The position numbers and the translations under genes are program-made. A stretch of DNA of 64,000 nt from an uncultured Neomegalonema sp. (GTDB lineage Bacteria > Pseudomonadota > Alphaproteobacteria > Rhodobacterales > Rhodobacteraceae): assembly GCA_938008165.1 (NCBI GenBank), contig CALLLP010000017.1:1-64000 (forward strand), in the 5' to 3' direction. How positions within the stretch are numbered: the first letter of the stretch is position 1; each line of letters opens with the position of its first letter. The notes beneath the pieces are model-generated. The model saw only the letters and a list, made by a program, of their open reading frames with translations, was not told where the DNA came from and searched no databases. Positions 1-9,027 of this stretch are shown one piece after another.

Positions 1-1
1 C

Positions 2-127
2 GACGAGGTCGTCCGACTCCTCAAGGTCTATATCCCCGAATTCGACACAACATCCGACGCCGCCCGAAAAGTCCGAGAACAAAAACCAACACTCGTCCCC
101 ATCACACTGCGCGAAAAAGCATCCTGA
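2..127 (+). CDS. C-terminal fragment of an unidentified protein (possibly a nucleotide-sugar dehydratase/epimerase)
   Basis: The window opens inside a coding frame. Reading from base 2 gives 41 residues and a TGA at 125-127. The visible tail contains 'LLKVYIPEFD' and ends 'LREKAS'. A 'LxxxVPEF/Y' string close to the C-terminus is common in CapD/FlaA1-like UDP-sugar 4,6-dehydratases, so this is the best guess. It rests only on that short resemblance, and no catalytic motif is visible. The gene starts outside the window and runs towards hrpB on the same strand, 78 bases away. Confidence 0.4.
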   Translation, partial: DEVVRLLKVYIPEFDTTSDAARKVREQKPTLVPITLREKAS

Positions 128-205
128 AAACCTCACATATATGGTAGACGCCAATCTCTGAGCCTGAGCCATTGAACAATGGCCGGGTCAGCCCGATAAG
201 GGCCT

Positions 206-2707
206 ATGATGATGTTGCCCGTCGACGATGCCCTACCCGATCTTTGCGCCGCGTTGCGCGCGGATATTAATGCGGTGCTGGTCGCCCCACCGGGGGCAGG
301 GAAGACGACGCGGGTTCCGCTGGCGCTGATGGATGAACCATGGGTCGCAGGCGGGCGCATCCTGATGCTGGAACCTCGCCGGGTCGCCGCCCGTGCCGCC
401 GCCGAGCGCATGGCAGAAACATTGGGCGAAAAAGTCGGGGACCGGGTCGGATATCGCATCCGGCGAGAGCGTGCCGTGGGACCCCGCACACAGATCGAGG
501 TCATCACGGAAGGCATCCTCACACGGATGCTTCAGAACGATCCCTCCCTCGACGGTGTCGCGGCGGTGATCTTTGACGAATTTCACGAACGCTCGATCCA
601 TGCCGATCTTGGGCTGGCGCTGTGTCTCGATGCCCAAGGCGCTTTACGCGACGATCTGCGCCTTGTGGTCATGTCCGCCACGCTGGACGATACGGGGGTC
701 GCCGCACTGATGAAGGATGCGCCCGTCATCCGGTCGGAAGGCCGCAGCTATCCGGTCGAAACCCATTGGCTTGAGACGCCGTGGCGAGGGCGCACTGCCC
801 GGCGCGATGCCTTTGAAAAAGCGGTTGCCGATACGCTGATGCGTGCCCTCGATGCACAGCCGGGCGATGCGCTGGTCTTTCTGCCCGGCATCGGCGAGAT
901 CGCGCGGGTAGAGGGGGTGCTCAAGGGCCGATTGGCCGATGATATTATCCTCCAGCCGCTGCATGGCTCCATGCCGTTCGACCGCCAGCGCGCGGCCCTG
1001 CGCCCCGATCCACAGAACAGACGGCGGGTCGTGCTGGCCACGGCCATTGCGGAAACCTCCCTGACGATCCAAGGCATTCGGATCGTTGTCGATGGGGGAT
1101 TGTCGCGCCGGGCGGCCTTCGATGCCGGGGCGGGAATGACGCGGCTGGTCACCGATCGTGTGTCGCGGGCAGGGGCGGATCAGAGACGGGGACGAGCGGG
1201 GCGTACTGAGCCGGGCGCGTGCTTTCGTGTCTGGACGAAGGGCGAGGAAGGGGGATTTGCTCCCTTCGAGCGCCCGGAAATCGTCGATGCCGATCTGGCA
1301 CCCCTGATGCTGGAACTGGCTGTTTGGGGAGTCCGCGATCCGGGGGAACTCCGTTGGCTCGATACGCCTCCGGCAAAGGCGGTGGAACAAGCGCGCGACC
1401 TGCTGCAATCGCTTGGGGCGCTCGCGCAGAATGGCGCCATTACGGATCATGGCAAGAATCTTGCGCGTCAGCCGCTGCACCCCCGCCTTGCCCATATGCG
1501 CCTACGGGCATCCGATGACGCGCCGCTCGCCAATGCTCTTGCGGCATTGCTGGAGGAGCGTGATCCGCTGTCCGGTGCGGGATGTGATCTTGCTTTGCGG
1601 GTCGAGGCGCTGCGCGATCCAAAGCGGTATGCCGCCGCGTGCGTCGGCATGATCGACCGCCCTGCCCTTGCCCGCATTCGTGACGGAGCCAAGGCCCTTG
1701 GCGGGATCGATGGAATGCCTGCACACCCGCCGCGCGAGACCGGCGCGGTCCTTGCCCTCGCCTATCCCGATCGCATTGCCCAGCGAAGGCCGGGGGATGC
1801 GCCGCGCTATCGCCTTTCCGGCGGTCGCGGGGCCATCTTTGCCGATGCGGGCGATCCACTGGCGCAGGAAAAATGGCTCGCCATCGCTCATCTGGACGGC
1901 AACCCGCGCGAGGCGCGTATCCGGCTGGCCGCGCGGATCACACCGGCCCAGATCGACGCCGCCTTCGGCGAGCGGATCGTCTGGCAGGACATCTGTGATT
2001 GGGATGCGCAGACGGGCACGGTCATCGCCCGGCGGGAGCGGCGTCTGGATGCCTTGATCCTCGATGCGCATCCATGGAAAGACGCCCCTCCAGAGCGGAT
2101 CGCATCGGCGGCCTGTGACGGGGTGCGTCAACTCGGCATGGCCGTCCTGCCATGGCGCGATGGGGCGCAGGCCCTGCGGGCACGGGTCGAGTGGCTGCGT
2201 GGCCGGGGTCATGATGCCCTGCCCGATTGGCGCGATGAGGCACTGATCGAGACGATCGAGACATGGTTGATGCCGCATCTGGGCAAAATCCGCACAAAAG
2301 CGGATTTCGCCACACTGCCGCTTGACCGTATTCTCCTCGACAACCTGCCTTGGGAAAGCCGCAGCACCCTCGACACCCTAGCCCCCGCGAGCATCAAGAC
2401 ACCCGCCGGAACATCGGCGCGGATCGATTACAGCAATGATCCGCCCGCGCTCGATGTGCGCATTCAGGAGATGTTCGGCGAGACACGGCATCCGGCCATT
2501 GATGCCGGGCGCGCACCCTTGCTGATCCGCTTTTTATCCCCCGCAAGGCGGCCGGTTCAGGTCACGGGGGATCTGCCGGGATTCTGGGCTAATTCCTATG
2601 CCGATGTGCGCAAGGATTTGCGGGGACGCTATCCAAAGCATCCGTGGCCGGATGATCCGCTCGACGCCAAGCCGACAGCGCGCGTCAAGCCACGCAAAAC
2701 CCGATGA
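206..2707 (+). CDS. hrpB: ATP-dependent helicase HrpB
   Basis: An 833-residue superfamily 2 helicase of the HrpB type, normal for the family. It is expected to unwind RNA or RNA/DNA in the cytoplasm using ATP; its cellular job in most bacteria is unclear. Walker A 'PPGAGKT' lies at residues 28-34 and the Walker B box is 'DEFH' at 124-127 followed by 'ERS', the HrpB signature in place of DEAH. The helicase C domain holds 'ATAIAETSLTI' and 'QRRGRAGR', and the long HrpB-specific C-terminal region follows and ends very basic. Three ATGs are tandem at 206, 209 and 212. The purine-rich stretch AAGGG at about 197-201 suits 206 or 209. It appears monocistronic, with 176 bases before the next gene. 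Confidence 0.95.
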   Translation: MMMLPVDDALPDLCAALRADINAVLVAPPGAGKTTRVPLALMDEPWVAGGRILMLEPRRVAARAAAERMAETLGEKVGDRVGYRIRRERAVGPRTQIEVITEGILTRMLQNDPSLDGVAAVIFDEFHERSIHADLGLALCLDAQGALRDDLRLVVMSATLDDTGVAALMKDAPVIRSEGRSYPVETHWLETPWRGRTARRDAFEKAVADTLMRALDAQPGDALVFLPGIGEIARVEGVLKGRLADDIILQPLHGSMPFDRQRAALRPDPQNRRRVVLATAIAETSLTIQGIRIVVDGGLSRRAAFDAGAGMTRLVTDRVSRAGADQRRGRAGRTEPGACFRVWTKGEEGGFAPFERPEIVDADLAPLMLELAVWGVRDPGELRWLDTPPAKAVEQARDLLQSLGALAQNGAITDHGKNLARQPLHPRLAHMRLRASDDAPLANALAALLEERDPLSGAGCDLALRVEALRDPKRYAAACVGMIDRPALARIRDGAKALGGIDGMPAHPPRETGAVLALAYPDRIAQRRPGDAPRYRLSGGRGAIFADAGDPLAQEKWLAIAHLDGNPREARIRLAARITPAQIDAAFGERIVWQDICDWDAQTGTVIARRERRLDALILDAHPWKDAPPERIASAACDGVRQLGMAVLPWRDGAQALRARVEWLRGRGHDALPDWRDEALIETIETWLMPHLGKIRTKADFATLPLDRILLDNLPWESRSTLDTLAPASIKTPAGTSARIDYSNDPPALDVRIQEMFGETRHPAIDAGRAPLLIRFLSPARRPVQVTGDLPGFWANSYADVRKDLRGRYPKHPWPDDPLDAKPTARVKPRKTR

Positions 2708-2883
2708 TGCGCATTGACGGACAGTGTACAGCGACCGCAATGTCACAGCCCGGCAGATACCTCCGGCGACGAACAAGAATGTCGCGCCGATGTTCTGTGA
2801 TTTTGCAGGTTTTTTAACCAAAAACCGGCGACCACCTTTCTGAAGTTCTGCCGTGCAGGATTCATGCGTAAGGAGAAGCCACC

Positions 2884-4308
2884 ATGAGCGCCGCAACACC
2901 CCAAGAACCGAGTTTTCGCGACTCCGTCGAAATGATGTTCAACCGCGCCGCGTCGCTTATGGACCTGCCACCGGGTATGGCCGAGAAGATCCGTGTGGCC
3001 AATTCAACCTATACGGTGCGCTTTGGCGTCAAGCTGCGCGGCCAGATCATGACTTTTACGGGCTATCGCTCGGTCCATTCTGAACATGCCGAGCCGGTCA
3101 AGGGCGGCATTCGCTATTCAATGGATGTGAACCAGAACGAAGTCGAGGCGCTGGCCGCGCTGATGACCTACAAATGCGCGCTTGTGGAGGTGCCCTTCGG
3201 TGGCTCGAAGGGGGGGCTATGCATTAATCCCGCCGATTGGGATGAAGACGAGCTGGAACGGATCACCCGACGCTTCGCCTATGAGCTGATCAAGCGCGAC
3301 CTGATCCACCCGGCGCAAAACGTACCTGCCCCCGATATGGGCACTGGCGCGCGCGAAATGGCCTGGATCGCCGATGCCTATAAGCGCATCAAAAGCGATG
3401 ATATCAATGCTCGCGCCTGCGTCACCGGCAAACCGCGCCATCTGGGCGGGATCGCCGGGCGTGTGGAGGCGACCGGGCGCGGCGTGCAATACGCCTTGCA
3501 GGAATATTTTCGCCATTCGAAAGACGTCGCGAAATCGGGCCTGTCAGGGACGCTCGACGGAAAACGCGTCGTCGTGCAGGGCCTCGGCAATGTGGGCTAT
3601 CACGCCGCCAAGTTTTTGGAAGAAGAAGATGGCTGCAAGATCGTCGGCATCATCGAGCGCGACGGGGCCATCGTCAATGATGGCGGGCTAAACGTCGAAG
3701 CGGTGAAAAATCATGTCACGGCGAATGGCGGCGTGCGGGACTTTCCCGGAGCGACCTTCACCGAAGACGGCCAATCGATTCTCGAACATGAATGCGATAT
3801 CCTGATCCCGGCGGCGATGGAAAGCACGCTCAATCTGGGCAATGCCGCGCGGATCAAGGCCCCCCTGATCATCGAGGCCGCAAATGGGCCTGTGACGGCG
3901 GGGGCCGATGAAATTCTGCGCAAGAAAGGGGCCGTCATCATCCCCGATATGTATGCCAATGCAGGCGGGGTGACGGTGTCCTATTTCGAATGGGTCAAAA
4001 ACCTGTCCCATATCCGCTTTGGCCGAATGCAGCGTCGTCAGGAAGAAGCCTATCACAACCTGCTCGTGGACGAGATCGAGTCGATGACCGGCAAGTCTTT
4101 CAGCGCCGGAAAACGCGAAAAAATTCTGGAAGGGGCCGATGAATTATCCCTCGTGCGCTCCGGTCTCGACGACACGATGCGCCTTGCCTATCAGGGCATG
4201 GCAGAAATCTGGAACGAGCGCGAGAATGAGGGGGTAGACCTGCGCACGGCGGCCTTCCTGATTTCGATCCAGCGCGTTGCGGATACGTATCGCTCTCTCG
4301 GATTGTAA
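2884..4308 (+). CDS. gdhA: Glu/Leu/Phe/Val dehydrogenase (glutamate dehydrogenase)
   Basis: Catalyses reversible oxidative deamination of glutamate to 2-oxoglutarate and ammonia in the cytoplasm, linking carbon and nitrogen metabolism. The 474-residue protein has the dimerisation/substrate domain with 'PVKGGIRY' (71-78), the catalytic lysine motif 'PFGGSKGG' (104-111, Lys109) and 'PAPDMGTG' with the catalytic Asp151. The NAD(P)-binding Rossmann domain has 'VQGLGNVGYH'. Coenzyme choice cannot be read safely from sequence. The start is fixed by AAGGAGAA about 9 bases upstream of the ATG. The 176-base upstream gap is AT-richer and probably holds its promoter. A perfect-looking stem (TTTGCTCC/GGGGCAAA, about 4351-4373) lies downstream but has no T-run. 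Confidence 0.95.
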   Translation: MSAATPQEPSFRDSVEMMFNRAASLMDLPPGMAEKIRVANSTYTVRFGVKLRGQIMTFTGYRSVHSEHAEPVKGGIRYSMDVNQNEVEALAALMTYKCALVEVPFGGSKGGLCINPADWDEDELERITRRFAYELIKRDLIHPAQNVPAPDMGTGAREMAWIADAYKRIKSDDINARACVTGKPRHLGGIAGRVEATGRGVQYALQEYFRHSKDVAKSGLSGTLDGKRVVVQGLGNVGYHAAKFLEEEDGCKIVGIIERDGAIVNDGGLNVEAVKNHVTANGGVRDFPGATFTEDGQSILEHECDILIPAAMESTLNLGNAARIKAPLIIEAANGPVTAGADEILRKKGAVIIPDMYANAGGVTVSYFEWVKNLSHIRFGRMQRRQEEAYHNLLVDEIESMTGKSFSAGKREKILEGADELSLVRSGLDDTMRLAYQGMAEIWNERENEGVDLRTAAFLISIQRVADTYRSLGL

Positions 4309-4477
4309 AGGGCGCCAGCCCATCGACCCGCATGCATCATGTGATGGGGGTTTGCTCCGATAGGGGCAAATCCTAAGCGCATTGAGCATCGCTTCGGCCA
4401 TCGATAGTCGCCTGTGTGGGGGGATCGTCTGGGTTTGACGGCGTAGTCTTCGATCGCGACTTCGGCATCAGCCCCAG

Positions 4478-4507
4478 AAAAAAGGCGCCCTGCTATGCAG
4501 AGCGCCT
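4478..4507 (-). terminator. Rho-independent terminator of the cyclase-family gene
   Basis: An 11-bp stem pairs 4483-4493 with 4497-4507 around a 3-base loop. One position is C/A on the plus strand but a G-U wobble in minus-strand RNA. Six T residues follow in the minus direction (4478-4483). It sits 24 bases after the stop codon of the leftward gene at 4532. Confidence 0.85.
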
Positions 4508-4531
4508 CGGCCCGGCGGGCAACTTGGAGAT

Positions 4532-5488
4532 TTAGTACACAGCCAGTGGTGCGCCGGGCGAACCAGTGGCACCTTTCACTGCAAGCGGCGAGAAAATGTA
4601 GGCGAATTCAGACACGCCTGCATCTACCAGAATCTCTGTCGCCAAATTTTCATGAATAAAAATGCCGTTATGTGTGATAAGTTCCTGATGCGCTTGAAAC
4701 ACAGAATTCGGGTCCGGGTTTGGGACCACTTCAACAGGCCAAGTGTCTGAACCGACAACAGCAATGTTCCGTTCAGCCAGCCATTTGGCAGCTTCCATGC
4801 CAATTCCCGGCGCACCGGAATTAAACGTGGCGTTATCGGTGATCCAATGCCGCCCCCAGCCGGTATGGATAAGCACAACATCGCCATCACCGGGACCCTC
4901 GATCCCTTGGCGTTCAATCGCAGCTTCCAGATCGGCGGCCGTCACTTCATCACCCGCATCCATCGGCGCGCCGCGCAGCGCGGTGATGTCCAGGACGATG
5001 CCACGGGTAAAGATCGGCTTAACGTGTTCCACGCCGAGCTTCTTAAGGCCGTTTGCACCGAAGACCTCACCGGCATCTAGATTGTTGTAGAAAGTTGCGC
5101 CGAACGCGTCTTTGCCGACGCCGATGTGACCCAACCCGTCAAACTGTGTGCCAACTTGACCAATTTCCGTAGCCAGAAAATCGTCCATCCAGACGACCTT
5201 GTTGTCGCCAAAGGCTCCACCGGCCAAGCCCGACGTGGCGCGCAAAGCGAAGGCCCGCGTCCCAAAAAGTGGCATCTCGGCCTCATAGACACGCCCAATG
5301 GAGACGACAGTCCCCGATTGCATCAACGCAATCGCTTCCATTGCTTTCTCTGGCGTCATATAGTTTGAAGCACCGGCCTGATCATCCGCACCCCATTTCG
5401 ACGTGGGCACGGAATTATCATCGGCTAAGACGGCGGATGCTGTCATGGCCGTCAAGATAGCCAGTGTGGAAAGCAATTTCAGTTTCAT
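4532..5488 (-). CDS. Secreted cyclase-family (kynurenine formamidase-like) protein
   Basis: A 318-residue protein of the PF04199 cyclase/arylformamidase family, usually metal-dependent amidohydrolases. The substrate is not predictable. Residues 1-22 form a Sec signal peptide ending 'AVLA', so it acts in the periplasm, whereas formamidase KynB is normally cytoplasmic. Family motifs are visible: 'GTQFDGLGHIG' (the HxGTHxDxxxH-like metal site, here with Gln in place of a His), 'RGIVLDI' and 'HTGWGRHW'. The start has a strong GGGAGGAA site 3 bases from the ATG. No tryptophan-degradation genes are nearby. The gene stands alone between a terminator and about 280 bases of apparently non-coding DNA. 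Its lower GC suggests that it and the next operon may be acquired. Confidence 0.8.
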   Translation of the reverse strand: MKLKLLSTLAILTAMTASAVLADDNSVPTSKWGADDQAGASNYMTPEKAMEAIALMQSGTVVSIGRVYEAEMPLFGTRAFALRATSGLAGGAFGDNKVVWMDDFLATEIGQVGTQFDGLGHIGVGKDAFGATFYNNLDAGEVFGANGLKKLGVEHVKPIFTRGIVLDITALRGAPMDAGDEVTAADLEAAIERQGIEGPGDGDVVLIHTGWGRHWITDNATFNSGAPGIGMEAAKWLAERNIAVVGSDTWPVEVVPNPDPNSVFQAHQELITHNGIFIHENLATEILVDAGVSEFAYIFSPLAVKGATGSPGAPLAVY

Positions 5489-5772
5489 TGGTTCCTCCCA
5501 AATTGGTTTGAAGTGGCTCTGAGTTTCCCAGCGCTTTTATTTTTAAGGTTGAATTTTATTGCTGTGAAGTCAATGGATGAGGGTACATTGTTATTCGTAT
5601 GCGTACGGTGCCGGTCCAGCGCCGCATTCCCTGTGGGATCGTGCCGCCCGTCATCACGTTACGAAGTGAGGCTCAGTCCCATCAACATCGATCGCATCGT
5701 CTGCAAAAATGGTTATCGGCAGAACTGTTTAAACAATCAGCAGCGCGAAAAAATAGCGCCGCGCAAACGATC

Positions 5773-6276
5773 TTACCACTCGTAAGTCTCCATGGAATCA
5801 ACGGAAAGCGCATATCCGGTTTGTGCAATCTCCGTCGATTGCAGTTGAGTACGCATCGTTCCGACGACCCAGACCGCGCCCCAAAGTTTTTCGTCCGGCC
5901 AAGGTTTCTTTGCTTTGGCAAACACCAACTGATTGGGCGGCGGCGGCGGCGTGTGAATACAGGCACCAACATATGGCACCAAGATAAAATCAGTGACGCC
6001 CTTTGCGCTGATCTCAAGCGGAAGGATAAAGCCCGGCAAGCGGACATATGCGCCGTCGAGGCGCTCGTTCAATTTCGTTGCATTGACGTCAAAGATCGGA
6101 CTCCACGTGTCGCCGACTCTGTCCAGCTCGCCTTCACCGATGATCTTGGCATAAGGCACGCCCGGCGGAATAAGATCAGGCCAGCCGATCTCTTCTGGCG
6201 TCGCTGCCAGCGATGCCCGTGCGTATGCGGTTGCCATAATCCCGCTTGTGATAATATGTCGGCGCGTCAGCTTCAT
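5773..6276 (-). CDS. DUF3299 periplasmic protein, last gene of the zinc-type operon
   Basis: A roughly 167-residue exported protein of the DUF3299 family. The start is the ATG at 6276, which overlaps the stop of the upstream permease (ATGA). The frame stays open further upstream but only inside the permease gene. The N-terminus 'MKLTRRHIITSG' resembles a Tat or Sec signal and is followed by a processing-like 'ARASLA'. Conserved family features include 'LPGFILPLE', 'FILVPYVGACIHTPPPPPNQ' in pieces, and 'GAVWVVGT'. The Cys-Ile-His-Thr-Pro block is the most conserved part of DUF3299 and could bind metal. Function is unproven. It closes an operon with a His-rich DUF2796 protein and an ABC transporter. 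Confidence 0.8.
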   Translation of the reverse strand: MKLTRRHIITSGIMATAYARASLAATPEEIGWPDLIPPGVPYAKIIGEGELDRVGDTWSPIFDVNATKLNERLDGAYVRLPGFILPLEISAKGVTDFILVPYVGACIHTPPPPPNQLVFAKAKKPWPDEKLWGAVWVVGTMRTQLQSTEIAQTGYALSVDSMETYEW

Positions 6277-7523
6277 GTCCGCACCATCATACCATCGGTC
6301 AAAGAAAGACGGTAGGCTCTGAAAGCCGGAATCAAGCTCACAATTGCGCCAGCGACCACCACACCGAGCAAGACGGTAAGCTCGCGGAGGCTGGGGGCTG
6401 CAATTGGCAGCCAAAGCCCAAAAGCACCATCAATGATCGGTTGTGCGATGATCAGACCGGCGTATAGCAGCAAGATGCCAAGCAATGCGCCTATGGCAGC
6501 AGTCAGCGCAGCCTCCAATACCAAAAGACCCATGATCGTCGTGGGTTTCGCGCCCATGGCGCGAAAGATCGCCATCTCGCGACGACGTTCGTTCAGGCTG
6601 GAAAAAATCGTGGCCATCATGCCGATCAATGCAGTGACCACAACCATGGCAGACACGCTCAACAGAGCGGTTTCCGCGACCCCGACAATGGCCCATAATT
6701 CCTGAAGCGCGACACCCGGCAGGACGGCCAGCATCGGCTCTGCCGTATATTCATTGATCGTGCGTTGCAGCGCAAAGATTTGCAACGGGCTTTCGACACC
6801 GACGAGAGCCGCCGTGACCGCGTTGGGCGCCAGATCCATCTGCCGGATCACTTCGGGGGGCGTGGATTGGCCGGGCACTTGTGCGCCGTTCTGCCAATCT
6901 ACATGAATCGCTTCGATGGCTTCCAGACTGACGATCACGGTTCGATCGACCGGAGTGCCGGTCTTGGCGAGAATGCCCGAAACCCGAAACGGCTGATCCT
7001 TGTGTTCACTGAACGACGCGATGCCATGAGCCACGACAATCGGATCGTCCACGTCATAACCAAGCGAGCTGGCAACGTCTGCACCGATTACTGTATCGAA
7101 TAGATCAGACATCAGCGCGCCATCGGCGACTTCAAGCCCGCGCCCTTGCCGGTACTTGTAGCGTTCGAAGAACTCGACTGTGGTGCCCATGACGCGGAAT
7201 TGGCGATGACTGTCGCCGAGTGATATCGGGACGATCCAGTCCACCTCAGGCCGCGCGGCAATGTCTTGATAGCTCTCCCATGTGACATTGTTCGTGGCGT
7301 TGCCGATCCGGAAAACCGAATACAATAAAAGCTGTACCGATCCCGACCGCGCGCCAACAATCAGGTCCGTTCCAGAGATCGTGTCGGCAAAGCTGGCCTT
7401 TGCCCCGGTGCGCACCTTTTCGACACCAAGAAACAACGCTACAGACAGCGCGATCGCCAGAACCGTCATGGCGACCGTCAACGCCCGTGCACCCAGCGAT
7501 CCAATGGCGAGTCGCAGGATCAA
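6273..7523 (-). CDS. ABC transporter permease, FtsX/MacB type
   Basis: A 416-residue inner-membrane protein with MacB/LolC-like topology: one N-terminal helix (about residues 15-35), a large periplasmic domain, then three helices near the C-terminus containing the FtsX core ('ERRREMAIFRAMGAKPTTIMGLL'). Such permeases usually act as mechanotransmitters or envelope-substrate movers rather than classical channels. Start is a TTG at 7521-7523 overlapping the stop of the ATPase gene, which implies translational coupling. It is the partner of the ATPase at 7520-8218. Its operon with DUF2796 and DUF3299 proteins suggests a role in metal (zinc) handling; that is inference from context. Confidence 0.85.
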   Translation of the reverse strand: MILRLAIGSLGARALTVAMTVLAIALSVALFLGVEKVRTGAKASFADTISGTDLIVGARSGSVQLLLYSVFRIGNATNNVTWESYQDIAARPEVDWIVPISLGDSHRQFRVMGTTVEFFERYKYRQGRGLEVADGALMSDLFDTVIGADVASSLGYDVDDPIVVAHGIASFSEHKDQPFRVSGILAKTGTPVDRTVIVSLEAIEAIHVDWQNGAQVPGQSTPPEVIRQMDLAPNAVTAALVGVESPLQIFALQRTINEYTAEPMLAVLPGVALQELWAIVGVAETALLSVSAMVVVTALIGMMATIFSSLNERRREMAIFRAMGAKPTTIMGLLVLEAALTAAIGALLGILLLYAGLIIAQPIIDGAFGLWLPIAAPSLRELTVLLGVVVAGAIVSLIPAFRAYRLSLTDGMMVRT

Positions 7524-8218
7524 GCCGCCCGCCTTTCGATCTGTGTGATATCTTCCATAGCGATCACCCGGTCGAAGCGTTCAGCAAGGCGCGGATCGTG
7601 ACTGACCATCATAAGGGTTGTATCATGCGCCCGCACCTGAGCGAACAAAAGGTCAAGGAACGCCGATTGGCTGGTCGCATCAAGCGCGGATGTTGGTTCG
7701 TCGGCGATGATGATCGGGGGCCGTCCTATCATGGCTCTGGCCACGGCCACACGCTGTTGCTGACCAACGCTGAGAGTAGAGGCTTTCGACGACAGAAGGT
7801 CCGGCAGACCCAGAGCAGCGCAAAGATCGCGTGCCGCGTCGTGTCCGTTATCCACACGCCCCCGGCGCGCCGGGGCAAAACGCAGCGGCAAAAGGATATT
7901 ATCCAGAACCGAGCCAAAGGGCAGGAGGTTAAACTGCTGGAATATCATTCCAATCTTCTCAGCCCGAAACCGATCGCGCTGACCGCCGGAAAGGGTCGAA
8001 AGGTCTGTACTCGCAACATGAACAGACCCGGTATCCGCAGTGACAATGCCGCATATCAGCGACAAAAGCGTCGATTTTCCCGATCCGCTTTCGCCGAGAA
8101 GAAGAACGGTTTCACCCTTCAAAACCAAAAGATCCGGCACCGAAAGCGCGAAAACCGCCCGTCCCGGCCAGCGGAATCGAACGTCCTTCAGGGCAAGGAT
8201 CGGATCGTCATGTGCCAC
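7520..8218 (-). CDS. ABC transporter ATP-binding protein (LolD/MacB family)
   Basis: The 232-residue ATPase powers the FtsX-type permease next to it. All catalytic motifs are intact: Walker A 'GESGSGKST' (42-50), Q-loop Gln94/95, signature 'LSVGQQQR' (149-156), Walker B 'IIIADEP' (169-175) and the H-loop 'VSHD'. Translation most likely starts at a GTG (8216-8218) placed directly after the TAA of the DUF2796 gene, so it depends on coupling; no separate strong ribosome site is visible. Second gene of the four-gene leftward operon. Confidence 0.88.
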   Translation of the reverse strand: MAHDDPILALKDVRFRWPGRAVFALSVPDLLVLKGETVLLLGESGSGKSTLLSLICGIVTADTGSVHVASTDLSTLSGGQRDRFRAEKIGMIFQQFNLLPFGSVLDNILLPLRFAPARRGRVDNGHDAARDLCAALGLPDLLSSKASTLSVGQQQRVAVARAMIGRPPIIIADEPTSALDATSQSAFLDLLFAQVRAHDTTLMMVSHDPRLAERFDRVIAMEDITQIERRAA

Positions 8219-8809
8219 TTAGAACACGCCGCGCAGGTCAAGCATCGGCCTATCGCGTTCAACTTCAAAGGCCTGTGCGCCCGAAGTCGTCACGATTTGA
8301 ACTTCCAATTCCAGTGCGTTCTCGAAGGCCTCGAAATAGGGAAAATCAATCCCTGCAAGAGCATCGGGATTGCCGCAAGTCAGCGTGTATTTTGCATGAA
8401 ACTCGGTGTGACTCGCATCTGCTTTGGCATGGTCGTCGTGGTCTTTATGAGCTTCATGTTCACTATGCTTTTCGTGATCATGCTCATCATGTTTTTCTTC
8501 GCTCTCCAAAGCCGCACCGGCCTGAATCACGCTACATTCCGCCGCAGCGGTAGGAACGAACAGGTCCAGCGGTTTCGCCAGCAAAGCAACAGCGGCATCA
8601 ATCGCAGCGCGATCCTTGGCACTCGTCGCCGCGTATTCAAAGCCAACAATATCCGCACCCGGCGCATGAAATTCCATGGCGACCGTTTTGCCATCGACCG
8701 CGATGTTCAACTCGCCAACACCGTGTTCGTGAGCATCCAGCACGCGCGCATTTTCCGCAATAGCCGGAATAGCGATAAGGGCAAGTAAAACAGGAAATGA
8801 GTATTTCAT
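8219..8809 (-). CDS. Histidine-rich DUF2796 (ZrgA-like) periplasmic protein
   Basis: A 196-residue exported protein starting with a clear signal peptide ('LLALIAIPAIAEN'). The family hallmark 'DAHEHG' follows at residues 25-30. Residues about 107-138 form a His/Asp/Glu-rich loop with ten or more histidines, a typical zinc-chelating segment. The C-terminal part has a lone Cys in 'LTCGNP' matched by an earlier 'ECSV', possibly a disulfide. DUF2796 proteins include ZrgA, described for zinc uptake in Vibrio cholerae. First gene of the operon; GAAGGGATG precedes the ATG. No convincing Zur palindrome is visible in the 218 bases upstream. Confidence 0.85.
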   Translation of the reverse strand: MKYSFPVLLALIAIPAIAENARVLDAHEHGVGELNIAVDGKTVAMEFHAPGADIVGFEYAATSAKDRAAIDAAVALLAKPLDLFVPTAAAECSVIQAGAALESEEKHDEHDHEKHSEHEAHKDHDDHAKADASHTEFHAKYTLTCGNPDALAGIDFPYFEAFENALELEVQIVTTSGAQAFEVERDRPMLDLRGVF

Positions 8810-8994
8810 AACATCCCTTCAAATTTGGATCCGCGTCAAACAATGCAGGTATGGCAGGCCCCATGCAGTTCAAGGATATTACGATCCGGCATGATATTGC
8901 TGGCCGCAATCAGATCAGCAAGTTTTGGCAAAAGCGATCAATAATTGCGCATCGCCGGAAAGACCGCTGATGGGGGATAGCCGGAAAAGCAAAT

Positions 8995-9021
8995 CGGCAC
9001 CCGGCCTGTCACCGGATGCCG
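8995..9021 (-). terminator. Terminator downstream of the CoA-transferase genes
   Basis: A 10-bp stem with one mismatch on the plus strand pairs 8995-9004 with 9012-9021 around a 7-base loop. The minus direction continues ATTTGCTTTT. It lies just past the stop at 9028. Confidence 0.6.
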
Positions 9022-9027
9022 GAATGA

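Noticed and set aside
7400-8788. 462-residue open frame on the plus strand
   Set aside because: It lies antisense across three operon genes with complete motifs on the other strand.
8810-9027. Possible Zur box upstream of the DUF2796 gene
   Set aside because: Only a loose half-site (GATGTTATG) overlapping the start codon is present; no palindrome.
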